NCBI GenBank assembly: GCA_001314655.1
Contig: LJSF01000034.1
Span: 1 to 64,000, forward strand
Reading direction: 5' to 3'
Length of the DNA: 64,000 nucleotides
From: Rhodobacteraceae bacterium HLUCCA08
GTDB lineage: Bacteria > Pseudomonadota > Alphaproteobacteria > Rhodobacterales > Rhodobacteraceae
This document shows positions 25,366 to 34,131 of the stretch, piece after piece. Each line of letters opens with the position of its first letter. The first letter of the stretch is position 1. The notes under the pieces were generated by a model. It was not told the origin of the DNA and did not search any database. It saw only the letters and a list, made by a program, of their open reading frames with translations. Both the position numbers and the translations under genes were made by a program.

Positions 25366-26985
25366 TCACTCTTTCGCACAGGCCCGCCGCAAGGCGGCGC
25401 GGAGGGCGGTTTCGTCATATTGCGCCCAGCGGGCCACGACATGCTGATCGGGGCGAATCAGATAGACCGCGCCCGGCGCCGCGCCCAGATAGCGCGCAGC
25501 CAGGGCACCGCTGGGATCCTGGGCCGCCGAGACCGCCAGGCGCCGCGCCGTGACGCCGTCTTGGGTCATCGTCTCGGGGGCCTCGGCATCGATCGCCAGG
25601 ATCACGAAGTCACCGCCCAGCCGGGGCAGCAGGAACCCGTCGCCCAGCGGCGCATCCGGGCAGGGGCTGCCCGGGCGGGTCCGGTCCGGGCCGCCCAGCC
25701 CGTCCACCCCGGTCAACGACAGCCCGTCGTAGCTGCAGGGCACCGACAGCCGCCCGGAATTGACCAGCGGCCGGGCAAAGGCATGCCGTTCGGCCAGGTC
25801 CAGCACCGCATTGCGGAAGACATGGCTGATCGGTGTCTTGGGGGTGATGAAATCGGTCGCCCGGGTGGAATGGAGGATGTTTTCGTCCGCACCATGGGCG
25901 CGTTCCTCGTGATAGCTGTCCAGCAGCGCCTCGGGCGCCCGGCCGCGGATCACCATACCCAGTTTCCAGCCCAGGTTGTCGACATCCTGGAGGCCCGAAT
26001 TGGCGCCACGCGCGCCGAAGGGGCTGACCTGGTGCGCCGCATCGCCGGCGAACAGGACCCGGCCATGGCGGAACCGTTCCATGCGCCGGCACTGGAAGGT
26101 ATAGATCGAGGACCAGACGATGTCGTAGCCGACCCCGTCGCCCAGCATCGCATCCAGCCGGCGGCGGATATTGTCCTCTTTCAGTTCCTCGGCGCGGTCG
26201 ACATCCCAGCCGATCTGGAAATCGACCCGCCAGATATCGTCGGGCTGGCGGTGCAGCAGGGTCGAGGCGCCGGATTTGAACCAGGGTTCGAACCAGAACC
26301 AGCGTTCGGTCGGGAAATCGGCTTTCATCCGGATATCGGCGATCAGGAAACTGTCCTTGAACACCTCGCCGACAAAGCCCAGCCCCAGCATGCCGCGCAG
26401 CGGGCTGGAGGCGCCGTCGCAGCCGATCAGCCAGTCGGCGGCGATCCGGTAGGGCCCCTCGGGCGTGGTGATGTCGAGCAGGACATGATCGTCGCGCGGT
26501 GCCACCGCGTCGACCCGGTTGCGGCCGCGCAGCGCGATCGGCGCGCCCTCGGCCTGGGCTTGCCGGACCCGGTCGATCAGGAATTTCTCGAACCAGGGCT
26601 GCTGCAGGTTGATGAAGGCCGGAAAGCGGTGGCCATCCTCGGGCAGAAGGTTGAATTCGAAGACCTTCCGGTCGTCATGAAACACCTTGCCCAGGGTCCA
26701 GGCGATGCCCTTGTCCAGCATCGGGCCGGCCGCGCCGTAGCGATCGCAGATTTCAAGCGTGCGTTTCGAAAAACAGATCGCCCGCGACCCCTGGCCGATC
26801 CCCTCGTGATCGTCCAGCACCACGACCGGGATGCCCTGCAGGCCCAGGTCCAGCGCCAGCGCCACGCCGACCGGCCCGCCGCCCATGATCACCACCGGAT
26901 GCCGCACCGGGTCGGTCGCGTCCTGATCGGCCGAGCGTGCGTAGGGATACAGCCGAAAGGCCAGCGAATAGCGGTCCTGGATCAT
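25366..26985 (-). CDS. FAD-dependent aromatic monooxygenase (MhpA/PheA-like)
   Basis: 539-aa class A flavoprotein hydroxylase. The FAD dinucleotide fold is at 31-60 (VVIMGGGPVGVALAL with the acidic end at VVLDD), the DG motif near 188-191 (IGCDGASS) and the second FAD motif at 309-330 (GRVLFAGDAAHQVSPFGARG). It probably adds a hydroxyl to a phenolic acid using NAD(P)H and O2. Because it is in one run with hmgA, a substrate giving homogentisate (for example 3- or 4-hydroxyphenylacetate) is an attractive inference, but the sequence does not prove it. The C-terminal thioredoxin-like domain common in this group is short. Confidence 0.85.
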   Translation of the reverse strand: MIQDRYSLAFRLYPYARSADQDATDPVRHPVVIMGGGPVGVALALDLGLQGIPVVVLDDHEGIGQGSRAICFSKRTLEICDRYGAAGPMLDKGIAWTLGKVFHDDRKVFEFNLLPEDGHRFPAFINLQQPWFEKFLIDRVRQAQAEGAPIALRGRNRVDAVAPRDDHVLLDITTPEGPYRIAADWLIGCDGASSPLRGMLGLGFVGEVFKDSFLIADIRMKADFPTERWFWFEPWFKSGASTLLHRQPDDIWRVDFQIGWDVDRAEELKEDNIRRRLDAMLGDGVGYDIVWSSIYTFQCRRMERFRHGRVLFAGDAAHQVSPFGARGANSGLQDVDNLGWKLGMVIRGRAPEALLDSYHEERAHGADENILHSTRATDFITPKTPISHVFRNAVLDLAERHAFARPLVNSGRLSVPCSYDGLSLTGVDGLGGPDRTRPGSPCPDAPLGDGFLLPRLGGDFVILAIDAEAPETMTQDGVTARRLAVSAAQDPSGALAARYLGAAPGAVYLIRPDQHVVARWAQYDETALRAALRRACAKE

Positions 26986-27009
26986 CCTCGCCCCCTGCCC
27001 TGCCCTTGC

Positions 27010-27960
27010 CTAGCCCTGCAGCTCCGCCCACATCGCCTTGTCGCGCGCGGCGGTCCAGATGCGGGGCGTGTCGATGCCGCGGGCCTCGTCAAAGGCGCGG
27101 GCGACGTTGAAGGGCAGGCAATGTTCATAGATCGCGTAATCGCCGAACTTGGGGTCGCATTCGGCGCGCACCGCGTCCCAGGCCTGTTTCAGGCTGCCGC
27201 CACGGGCCACGACCCGGGCCACCGGCCGGTAGGTCGAGCGGACGAAATCGGCGGTGCTGGCGATGGCCTTGTCGACCATGTCCGGCCCGACCAGCGCATC
27301 GCCGCGGCCCGGCGCGATGGCCCGCGGCTCGAACCGGGCGATATTGCCCAGCGTGTCGACCCAATCGCCGAAATGCCCGTCGCCGCAATAGCAGGCCGAG
27401 TGGTATTCGACGATGTCACCGGTGAACATGACCTCTTCATCGGGCACCCAGACCACCGCATCCCCCGCCGTATGGGCCCGGCCCAGATGCATGATGTCGA
27501 CCCGGCGATTGCCCAGATAAACGGTCATGCCGTCGGAAAAGGTCGTTGTCGGCCATGTCAGACCGGGGATTTCCTCGTGCCCCTGAAAAAGGCGCGGAAA
27601 GCGGTCGAATTCGCTGTCCCAATCCTCCTGCCCGCGCTCGGCCACCATGGCGCGGGCGGTGTCGGACATGATGATCTCGCGTGCGCCATAGGCGCTGGCG
27701 CCCAGCACCCGCACCGCGTGGTAATGGGTCAACACCAGGTGCGAAATCGGCTTGTCGGTGACCCCGCGGATACACTCGATCACCTTGCGGGCCAGCCGCG
27801 GGGTGGCCTGCGCCTCGACCACCATGACGCTGTCATCGCCGATGATGACACCGGTATTGGGGTCGCCCTGCGCGGTGAAGGCATAGAGCCCCTCGCCCAC
27901 CCGGGTGAAACTGATCTGCTTTTCGTCCATGTCGCCGGCAGAGGCGAAGGCCTTGGTCAT
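27010..27960 (-). CDS. Metallo-beta-lactamase-fold hydrolase with altered metal site
   Basis: 316-aa cytosolic MBL-fold protein. The usual HxHxDH motif reads THYHAVRV (residues 78-85): His79 and His81 are kept, but the Asp and His of the second metal site are replaced by Val and Arg. Later ligands His163 (RAHTAGD) and Asp182 (FTGDIVEYH) remain. It may therefore be mononuclear or have another chemistry. Its ATG overlaps the stop of the FAH-family gene (ATGA), and it precedes the FAD hydroxylase by 24 bp, placing it inside the aromatic operon. A role as hydrolase of a ring-cleavage thioester or lactone is only a guess. Confidence 0.82.
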   Translation of the reverse strand: MTKAFASAGDMDEKQISFTRVGEGLYAFTAQGDPNTGVIIGDDSVMVVEAQATPRLARKVIECIRGVTDKPISHLVLTHYHAVRVLGASAYGAREIIMSDTARAMVAERGQEDWDSEFDRFPRLFQGHEEIPGLTWPTTTFSDGMTVYLGNRRVDIMHLGRAHTAGDAVVWVPDEEVMFTGDIVEYHSACYCGDGHFGDWVDTLGNIARFEPRAIAPGRGDALVGPDMVDKAIASTADFVRSTYRPVARVVARGGSLKQAWDAVRAECDPKFGDYAIYEHCLPFNVARAFDEARGIDTPRIWTAARDKAMWAELQG

Positions 27961-28910
27961 GCTGTCTCCAATCGTTGCGAGATGCGGCCGAACAGGTCAC
28001 GGCCATCCTCATCTTCCATCCAGATCTCGACCCGGTCGCCGGGCTGCAGGAACGGCGTCACCGCCGCGCCGGTGGCGATGGTTTCGACCATGCGCTGTTC
28101 GGCGATGCAGGCATAGCCCGCGCCGCCATCCGCAATCGTTCGCCCCGGCCCGCCATCGCGCTTGTTCGACACGGTGCCCGAACCGATGATCGTGCCGGCG
28201 GCCAGGTCGCGGGTCTTTGCCGCATGGGCGATCAGCGTCGGGAAGTCGAAGGTCATGTCGACCCCCGATTGCAGCCGGCCGAAAGGCGCGCCGTTCAGAT
28301 CGACGCACATGGTCGCGTGCAGCCGGCCGCCATCCCAGCCCGGGCAATCGTCGACCGACCGGGCAAAGGGCGCAAAGGCGCAGGCCGGTTTCGACTGCAC
28401 GAAACCAAAGCCCTTGGCCAATTCATCGGGGATCAGGTTGCGCAGCGACCAGTCGTTGCAGACCATGATCCAGCGGATCGCCGCGCGCGCCGCGTCGACC
28501 GAAGCGCCCTGGTCGACCCGGCCGATCACCACCGCCACCTCGGCCTCGAAATCCACGCCCCAGGCCGGATCGTGATGCACCGGATCGGTCGGCGCCAGGA
28601 ACGCATCGGACCCGCCCTGATACATCAGCGGATCGGTCCGGAAACGCTCCGGCATCTCGGCCCCGCGGGCGCGGCGCACCAGTTCGACATGGTTCACATA
28701 GGCCGAAGCATCCAGGAACTGGTAGGCGCGCGGCAGGGGCGACGCGATGCGGTGCCGGTCCAGCGCTTCGGGCGCGCCTTCGGGTTCGGCCGGGCCAAGG
28801 TCCATCATCTGCTGAAAGCTGGACCGCTTCATCCGGGTCGTGGTCGCGAAATCGGGCGCCACGATCCGCAATTGCCCGTCCGGCCCGTCCCTGTAGCTGC
28901 AAAGGATCAC
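27957..28910 (-). CDS. Fumarylacetoacetate hydrolase family protein
   Basis: 317-aa FAH-fold enzyme predicted to split fumarylacetoacetate (or maleylacetoacetate) into fumarate/maleate and acetoacetate. Metal ligands are visible as Asp120, Glu122 and Glu124 in the [11 protein letters not shown] block; the later [14 protein letters not shown] and [16 protein letters not shown] segments carry family residues. Start is a GTG in GTGA overlap with the hmgA stop, strong evidence for coupling. It belongs to the shorter bacterial FAH type (about 320-340 aa), not the 420-aa animal type. No maleylacetoacetate isomerase gene is nearby. Confidence 0.88.
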   Translation of the reverse strand: MILCSYRDGPDGQLRIVAPDFATTTRMKRSSFQQMMDLGPAEPEGAPEALDRHRIASPLPRAYQFLDASAYVNHVELVRRARGAEMPERFRTDPLMYQGGSDAFLAPTDPVHHDPAWGVDFEAEVAVVIGRVDQGASVDAARAAIRWIMVCNDWSLRNLIPDELAKGFGFVQSKPACAFAPFARSVDDCPGWDGGRLHATMCVDLNGAPFGRLQSGVDMTFDFPTLIAHAAKTRDLAAGTIIGSGTVSNKRDGGPGRTIADGGAGYACIAEQRMVETIATGAAVTPFLQPGDRVEIWMEDEDGRDLFGRISQRLETA

Positions 28911-30259
28911 TTGCGCCCCGGCGTGCCGTCGAATTTCTTTTCGAGGCTTTCCCAGCAATCGATGTAGTCGTCCTGCAGCGGCGCCTCTTTCGCGGCGAAG
29001 GCCGTCAGGTGCTGCGGAAACCGGGTCTCGAACATGAAGGACATGGTGTTGTCCAGCTTCTCGGGGCGCAGGTCGGCATTCGAGGCGCCTTCGAAGGCCT
29101 GGCGATCCGGCCCGTGCGGGATCATCATGTTGTGAAGCGACATGCCCCCGGGGACAAAGCCCTGGGGCTTGGCGTCATATTGGCCATAGATGTTGCCCAT
29201 CAGCTCGGACATGATGTTCTTGTGATACCAGGGCGGGCGGAAGGTGTCCTCGGCCACCAGCCAGCGTTCGCGGAACAGCACGAAGTCGATATTGGCCGTC
29301 CCGGGCACGCCCGAGGGCGCGGTCAGCACGGTGAAGATCGACGGGTCGGGATGGTCGAACAGGATCGCGCCGACCGGGCAATAGGTCGTCAGGTCATATT
29401 TGTAGGGCGCGTAATTGCCGTGCCAGGCGACCACGTCCAGCGGGCTTTGCCCGATCCGCGTCTCGTGGAACTGGCCGCACCATTTGACGGTCAGGGTCGA
29501 GGGCACTTCGCGATCCTCGAAGGCCGCGACGGGGGCCTTGAAATCGCGCGGATTGGCCATGCAATTGGCGCCGATCGGCCCGCGGCCCGGCAGCTCGAAC
29601 TTCTGGCCGTAATTCTCGCAGACAAAGCCGCGGGCCGGCCCCTCCAGCAGCTCGACCCGGTAGACCAGGCCGCGCGGCAGGATGGCGATTTCCTGCGGCG
29701 CGATGTCGATGATCCCCAGCTCGGTGCAGAACCGCAGCCGGCCGTCTTGCGGGACCACCAGCAATTCGCTGTCGGCGGAATAGAAATAGGCGTCCCGCAT
29801 GCTGTCGGTCACCAGGTAGACATGCGCGGCCATGCCGACCTGGGTGTTGACGTCGCCCGCCGTGGTCATGGTGCGCATGCCGGTCAGCCAGGTCAGGCCT
29901 TCCTGCACCGGCACCGGATCCCAGCGATACTGGCCCAGGCTGGTCACGTCCGGATCCACGTTCGGCGCCGATTTCCAATAGGGCAGGTCGATCCGGGCAT
30001 AGCGCGCGGAATGCTTGACGCTGGGCCGGATCCGGTAGCTCCAGGTGCGTTCGGGCGGGTTGGCGGTGAAGGCGGTGCCCGACAGCTGTTCGCCATACAG
30101 GCCATAGGCGCATTTCTGGGGCGAGTTCATGCCCTGGGGCAACGCACCCGGCAGCGCCTCGGTTTCGAAATCGTTGGCCCAGCCGGGCATGTAGCCCGCG
30201 TGCAGGCCCGTGGTCCCGGCGGCCCGGGTCATGCCCTGCGGAAGCGCGTGACGCGTCAT
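28907..30259 (-). CDS. hmgA: Homogentisate 1,2-dioxygenase
   Basis: 450-aa cytosolic non-heme iron dioxygenase that opens the homogentisate ring to 4-maleylacetoacetate, the central step of Phe/Tyr catabolism. The iron ligands are seen as His346 and Glu352 ([12 protein letters not shown]) and His382 (IPHGPDRQ). N-terminal landmarks are [20 protein letters not shown] and PYGLY-like [17 protein letters not shown]. Length is normal. AGGAGC lies 11 nt before the ATG. It is the first gene of the minus-strand aromatic operon and faces a MarR gene across a promoter/operator region. Confidence 0.97.
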   Translation of the reverse strand: MTRHALPQGMTRAAGTTGLHAGYMPGWANDFETEALPGALPQGMNSPQKCAYGLYGEQLSGTAFTANPPERTWSYRIRPSVKHSARYARIDLPYWKSAPNVDPDVTSLGQYRWDPVPVQEGLTWLTGMRTMTTAGDVNTQVGMAAHVYLVTDSMRDAYFYSADSELLVVPQDGRLRFCTELGIIDIAPQEIAILPRGLVYRVELLEGPARGFVCENYGQKFELPGRGPIGANCMANPRDFKAPVAAFEDREVPSTLTVKWCGQFHETRIGQSPLDVVAWHGNYAPYKYDLTTYCPVGAILFDHPDPSIFTVLTAPSGVPGTANIDFVLFRERWLVAEDTFRPPWYHKNIMSELMGNIYGQYDAKPQGFVPGGMSLHNMMIPHGPDRQAFEGASNADLRPEKLDNTMSFMFETRFPQHLTAFAAKEAPLQDDYIDCWESLEKKFDGTPGRK

Positions 30260-30318
30260 GGCGGTGCTCCTGCCCTGTTGCGAAAGGCCGGGATTCGATG
30301 GATCCGACCCTGGCGCGG

Positions 30319-30347
30319 ATTATTCGTTGCATTTGCAACGATGTCAA
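30319..30347 (-). promoter_or_regulatory. hmgA promoter with MarR-type operator in the spacer
   Basis: On the minus strand TTGACA (30342-30347) and AATAAT (30319-30324) are exactly 17 bp apart, a near-consensus sigma-70 promoter pointing to hmgA. The spacer is filled by a palindrome with arms TCGTTGCA and TGCAACGA around TT (30324-30341). A repressor there would block RNA polymerase directly; the divergent MarR protein is the obvious candidate. Confidence 0.75.
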
Positions 30348-30396
30348 GCATAGCATTGCCCCGACCCGACCCCGCAGCCCGGCAAAAGGCCCTCCG

Positions 30397-30837
30397 ATGA
30401 CCCCCCCCGCCTCCAGCTTCGACCTTGCGACATTCCTGCCCTACCGGATGACCGTGGCCGCCGAACGGCTCAGCACCGGGCTGGCGCGGCGTTATCGCGA
30501 CGATTACGGGATCACGATCGCGGAATGGCGTGTGCTGGTGCATGTCGCCGATGCCGGCTCGGTGTCGATCCGCGAGATCCACCGCCGCGTCCACCTGGAA
30601 AAATCCAAGGCCAGCCGGGCCGCCGCGCGGCTGCAGGCGGCGGGCTATCTGTCGAAACAGGTCAATGGCGACGACCGCCGGCTGATCGCGCTGACCCTGA
30701 CGCCGGCGGGCGCGGCGCTGATGCAGGACCTGTTGCGGATCGCGCTGGATTACCAGCACCGGCTGGATGCGCTGCTCGCCCCCCATGCGGCCGCGCTCGA
30801 CGCGGCGCTGGATGCTATCCTGACGGACGCACCCTAG
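30397..30837 (+). CDS. MarR family transcriptional regulator (probable homogentisate-pathway repressor)
   Basis: 146-aa winged-helix regulator. The MarR core is clear: IAEWRVLVHVADAGSVSIRE, the recognition helix HLEKSKASRAAARLQAAGYL and the wing GDDRRLIALTLTPAG. It likely acts as a dimer binding the palindrome in the shared intergenic region and releasing it on binding an aromatic ligand (inferred from position and family). ATG at 30397 was chosen; an upstream ATG would put the start across the operator. Its TAG overlaps the convergent stop of the glycoside hydrolase gene in a shared CTAG. Confidence 0.88.
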   Translation: MTPPASSFDLATFLPYRMTVAAERLSTGLARRYRDDYGITIAEWRVLVHVADAGSVSIREIHRRVHLEKSKASRAAARLQAAGYLSKQVNGDDRRLIALTLTPAGAALMQDLLRIALDYQHRLDALLAPHAAALDAALDAILTDAP

Positions 30838-31928
30838 GGCCCCGTCGCCGGCCCGGCGGCGGCGGTCAGGGCGCGGATCGTGTCGATCTCGGCCGGGTCA
30901 TGGGGGCGCCCGTCGGGGTCCAGAAGATCGTGGAACCAGACCGATCGGTCGGCCCTGCCGCCATGGGCGCGCACCAGGTCCTCGGGCCAGGGCAGATGGG
31001 TCTGGCTGCGGCCGCGGACGAACCCCCACTGGAAACAGCCGACCTTGCGGTCATGAAACAGCGGCAACTGGTCGGCGATCCGGCTGTCGACCGCCCGCGC
31101 CATCCATTCGGTGCACAGGATCGGCCGATCCAGCCGGGCAAGGTGGTCGATGAACCGCGCCACATGGGCGGCGTCCCAATAGGCGTGAAAGGTGACGATA
31201 TCGGACAGGCCCAGCGCCGTCCGGTCGATCTCGGTCCGGTAAGGCTCGGCGGGTTCGCCCGGCAGCGGCGTGGTCCAGGCCCCGACGCTGAGCGGCTGCT
31301 CCGGCGCCACGGCCCGCGCCCAGCCAAAGCTGTCGCGCATCAGGTCCAGGGCGTGGTCCTCCAGCGGGCCCGGATAGCGGGCACAGCCGTCGGCACGAAA
31401 CACCATCCGGTTGCCGGGTTCGTTGTAAAGGTCCCAGAACAGGACCCTGTCATCGCGGCGAAAGGCGCCGATCACGTCGCGCAGGTAACCCGCCAGCCCG
31501 GCGCGCCTTGACGGGTCGATCACCACGTCGCGGCCGGGGCTGGCCACGGCCCGGCTGTTGTGGACGCCCGGCACCGGGTCGGGCTGCGGGCCATAGCGCG
31601 GCTCTTGCCCGCCAAAGCCGCAATCGTCGAACAGGCAGGGCACGGTGCGGATGCCGGACCGGGCGGCGATGTCCATCAGCGTGTCGAGCCGTGCCAGCAG
31701 ACCGTCGCGGTCATGCTCCCAGACCAGGCTGTGCAGGTTGACCCGGATCGCATTCAATCCGATCCGCCCGGCCCAGCCCAGTTCGCGCGCGATCGTGTCG
31801 GCATCGAAACTGTCGGCCTGCCACATCTCGAGGAAATTCACCGCGCTCGAGGGCAGGTAGTTGCAGCCGCAGATCCAGGGCTGCGCGGCCCACCAGGCCC
31901 GGGCGTCGGAAGCGGTCCAGCGATCCAT
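30834..31928 (-). CDS. Glycoside hydrolase, cellulase/xylanase-like (GH5-type fold)
   Basis: 364-aa TIM-barrel hydrolase with no signal peptide, so it should act on imported oligosaccharides in the cytosol. The clan A catalytic pair is visible: acid/base Glu in DLYNEPGN (about residue 178) and nucleophile Glu in ILCTEWMAR (about residue 275). Family phrases such as GLNAIRVNLHSLVWEHD near the N-terminus support a (beta/alpha)8 glycosidase often annotated as 1,4-beta-xylanase. It follows a sugar-binding protein gene, behind a terminator-like hairpin, which suggests it processes the transported glycoside. Exact linkage and sugar are unknown. Confidence 0.82.
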   Translation of the reverse strand: MDRWTASDARAWWAAQPWICGCNYLPSSAVNFLEMWQADSFDADTIARELGWAGRIGLNAIRVNLHSLVWEHDRDGLLARLDTLMDIAARSGIRTVPCLFDDCGFGGQEPRYGPQPDPVPGVHNSRAVASPGRDVVIDPSRRAGLAGYLRDVIGAFRRDDRVLFWDLYNEPGNRMVFRADGCARYPGPLEDHALDLMRDSFGWARAVAPEQPLSVGAWTTPLPGEPAEPYRTEIDRTALGLSDIVTFHAYWDAAHVARFIDHLARLDRPILCTEWMARAVDSRIADQLPLFHDRKVGCFQWGFVRGRSQTHLPWPEDLVRAHGGRADRSVWFHDLLDPDGRPHDPAEIDTIRALTAAAGPATGP

Positions 31929-31958
31929 CTGGGGTCTCGTTCGTTCCGGAGGTCTTGG

Positions 31959-31989
31959 AAAATGCCCGGCCGGACCGGCCGGCCGGGCA
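31959..31989 (-). terminator. Intrinsic terminator/attenuator after the sugar-binding protein gene
   Basis: Perfect 11-bp arms TGCCCGGCCGG and CCGGCCGGGCA (31963-31989) are followed on the minus strand by TTTT (31962-31959), 10 bp after the binding-protein stop. It should lower expression of the downstream glycosidase relative to the transporter. Confidence 0.7.
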
Positions 31990-31999
31990 GCGGAGGAAC

Positions 32000-33274
32000 C
32001 TAGCGGTCCAGCAGGTCCTGGACCTCGAGCTCGGCATCGGCCAGCGCGTCGCCCACCGGTTTGCCGGTCAGCCAGACCGCCTGCAATTCGCGGTTCAGGA
32101 CATCCTGGATCGCGCCGTAGCGGGCGCTGGGCGGGGTGTCGCGGGCGATACCGGCGGTGCCGGCATATTCGTCGCGATGCGGCAGGTCGGCATAGGCGTC
32201 GCTTTCCAGAACCGAATTGCGCACCGCCATGTGACCGGTGCGGGCCCAGTCGATGTTGTGGTCGTTGATGAAGGCCAGAACCTGCATCGCCGCCGCGCGC
32301 TGTTCCCCCGCAAGCGAGGCCGGGATCGCCCACATGTGGCTGTCGGCCCAGGTCGCGCCGGTGCCGAACAGGGTCGGGAAATCGGCGGCGTAGTAGCTCG
32401 ACAGCGGCACATCCGGGTCGGCGGCCTGGGCGTCGTAGAAATCCACCACCCAGGTGCCATTGACCAGGATCCCCGCCTCGCCGTTCAGAAAGGCCTGCTG
32501 GCTGTCGGCATAGTTCAGCTGCGGATCGGCCAGCCCGGCATCGAACAACTGGGTGATCGCGGTCACCGCATTGGCGGCGGCCTCGGTGTCGATGGTCGCC
32601 GTGCCGTCCTCGGTAAAGATGTTGGCGTCCTGCTGCCACATCAGCGCCAGCACCAGCCGCACCCCGATCGGAAACTGCGCGAAATCGGCGGCCAGGTAAT
32701 CCTGGCCCGTGGCGTCCTTGAACTGCTGCGCCTGGGCCAGCAGTTCCTCGGGCGAGGTCGGCAGGATCGGCTTGCCGTCCTCGACCAGCCCGGCCTCGGC
32801 CATCAGATCCATGTTGACGTGCCAGAGATTGGCGTGGAAATCCATCGGCACCCCATAGATGCCGCCCTCGTGGCTGACGGCCTCCAAGGCGGCCGGGGCC
32901 CAGTCGGACGGGTCGATCCCGGCCGCCTCCAGATCGCCCGAAAGCTCGGCAATGGCGCCGAGCCCGGCGAATTCCGGCACCCGGTGGCGGTGCATCACAT
33001 GGATATCGGGCGGGGTGCCGCCGGCATAGGCGGCCTTGATCTGGTCGTAGTAATTGCCCCAGTCGGTCGGCAGGGTGTTGATGGTGATCCCGTCCAGCTC
33101 CGCATCGGCGGCATTGATGATCGACTGGATGATGCAGGCTTCGCCGACGCTGGTGGTGGTGTCGGTCCCGGCCTCTTCGCAGGCGCCGAAAAAGCGGCCC
33201 AGCGTGACCTCCTGGGCCGTTGCCCCGGTGGCGATCGTCGCGGCCGCGGCCGCAGTCAGTAGCACATGTTTCAT
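32000..33274 (-). CDS. Carbohydrate ABC transporter substrate-binding protein (SBP_bac_1)
   Basis: 424-aa periplasmic cluster-D binding protein. A signal peptide (1-20, ending GATAQ) is followed by the two-lobed fold with GGTPPDIHVMHRHRVPEFAGLGAI-like sequence and the typical late lobe GEAGILVNGTWVVDFY. Two cysteines (C32, C47) may form a disulfide. It heads the two permease genes' partner set but is transcribed after them. The operon contains a cytosolic glycosidase, so an oligosaccharide or glycoside is the likely ligand. Confidence 0.9.
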   Translation of the reverse strand: MKHVLLTAAAAATIATGATAQEVTLGRFFGACEEAGTDTTTSVGEACIIQSIINAADAELDGITINTLPTDWGNYYDQIKAAYAGGTPPDIHVMHRHRVPEFAGLGAIAELSGDLEAAGIDPSDWAPAALEAVSHEGGIYGVPMDFHANLWHVNMDLMAEAGLVEDGKPILPTSPEELLAQAQQFKDATGQDYLAADFAQFPIGVRLVLALMWQQDANIFTEDGTATIDTEAAANAVTAITQLFDAGLADPQLNYADSQQAFLNGEAGILVNGTWVVDFYDAQAADPDVPLSSYYAADFPTLFGTGATWADSHMWAIPASLAGEQRAAAMQVLAFINDHNIDWARTGHMAVRNSVLESDAYADLPHRDEYAGTAGIARDTPPSARYGAIQDVLNRELQAVWLTGKPVGDALADAELEVQDLLDR

Positions 33275-33297
33275 GGTGTCCTCCCTGTGATGTGCGT

Positions 33298-34131
33298 TCA
33301 ACCCTTGGACCCGCCGGCGGTCATGGCCTGCACCACGTAGCGCTGGAAGATCAGGAACAGGATCACGACCGGAAGCGAGGCGATGACCCCCGAGGCCATG
33401 ACCCGGCCCAGCCCTTCCGATTGCGCGAAATTCGATTGGATCGACGCCAGCCCCAGCGTGATCGTGAAGAATTCCCGCTTCTGGGCGCTGACCAGAGGCC
33501 AGAGATAGTCGTTCCAGGCATAAAGGAATGTCAGGATCGCCAGCGTCATCATCGCCGGCCGCGCCAGCGGCAGCATGATGTACCAGAAGATCCGCAGCCA
33601 GCCGACCCCGTCCAGCCGCGCGGCTTCCTCGATGTCCTTCGGGATGCCCCTGAAGAACTGCATCATCAGGAAGACGCCGATCGGCACCGCCATGCGCGGC
33701 AGGATCAGCGCGTGATAGCTGTTGTGCCAGCCGAAATCGGCGAACATCGTGTAAAGCGGGATGAACACCGCCTGTTCGGGCACCATCAACCCGATCAGGC
33801 ACAGCGCTGTCACGCTCCGTTTGAACGGAAAATCCAGCCGCGCCAGCGCGTAGCCCGCCGTGGTCGACACCGCCAGCACGCCCAGCGTCATGCCCAGCGA
33901 CACGATCACCGAATTCAGGAACCACCACGGCGTCTGCCCGAAACGGAACAGGGCGGCGTAATTGTCCAGGGTGAAGGGCAGCGGCACCAGGCCGAAGGCG
34001 GTGCTGGACGTGGTGCGGGCCAGGACCTCGTTCGGCTGGAACGACAGCGACACCATCCACAGCGTCGGCACCAGCCAGACAAAGGCCGGGATCGCCAGCA
34101 GGATGATCAGCCAATGGCTTGTCCGGCTCAT
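33298..34131 (-). CDS. Carbohydrate ABC transporter permease (MalG/UgpE type)
   Basis: 277-aa inner-membrane permease with six predicted helices. The EAA loop is at GIPKDIEEAARLDGVGWLRI and the family phrase AGYALARLDFPFK marks the end of helix 3. Length is typical for MalG-like subunits. Its ATG overlaps the stop of the MalF-type permease (ATGA), so both are made in equal amounts. The binding-protein gene begins 23 bp downstream. Confidence 0.93.
   Translation of the reverse strand: MSRTSHWLIILLAIPAFVWLVPTLWMVSLSFQPNEVLARTTSSTAFGLVPLPFTLDNYAALFRFGQTPWWFLNSVIVSLGMTLGVLAVSTTAGYALARLDFPFKRSVTALCLIGLMVPEQAVFIPLYTMFADFGWHNSYHALILPRMAVPIGVFLMMQFFRGIPKDIEEAARLDGVGWLRIFWYIMLPLARPAMMTLAILTFLYAWNDYLWPLVSAQKREFFTITLGLASIQSNFAQSEGLGRVMASGVIASLPVVILFLIFQRYVVQAMTAGGSKG

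Noticed and set aside
23124-25553. 809-aa plus-strand frame opposite the peptide-binding protein gene
   Set aside because: Antisense shadow of oppB/oppA-type genes with low-complexity sequence.
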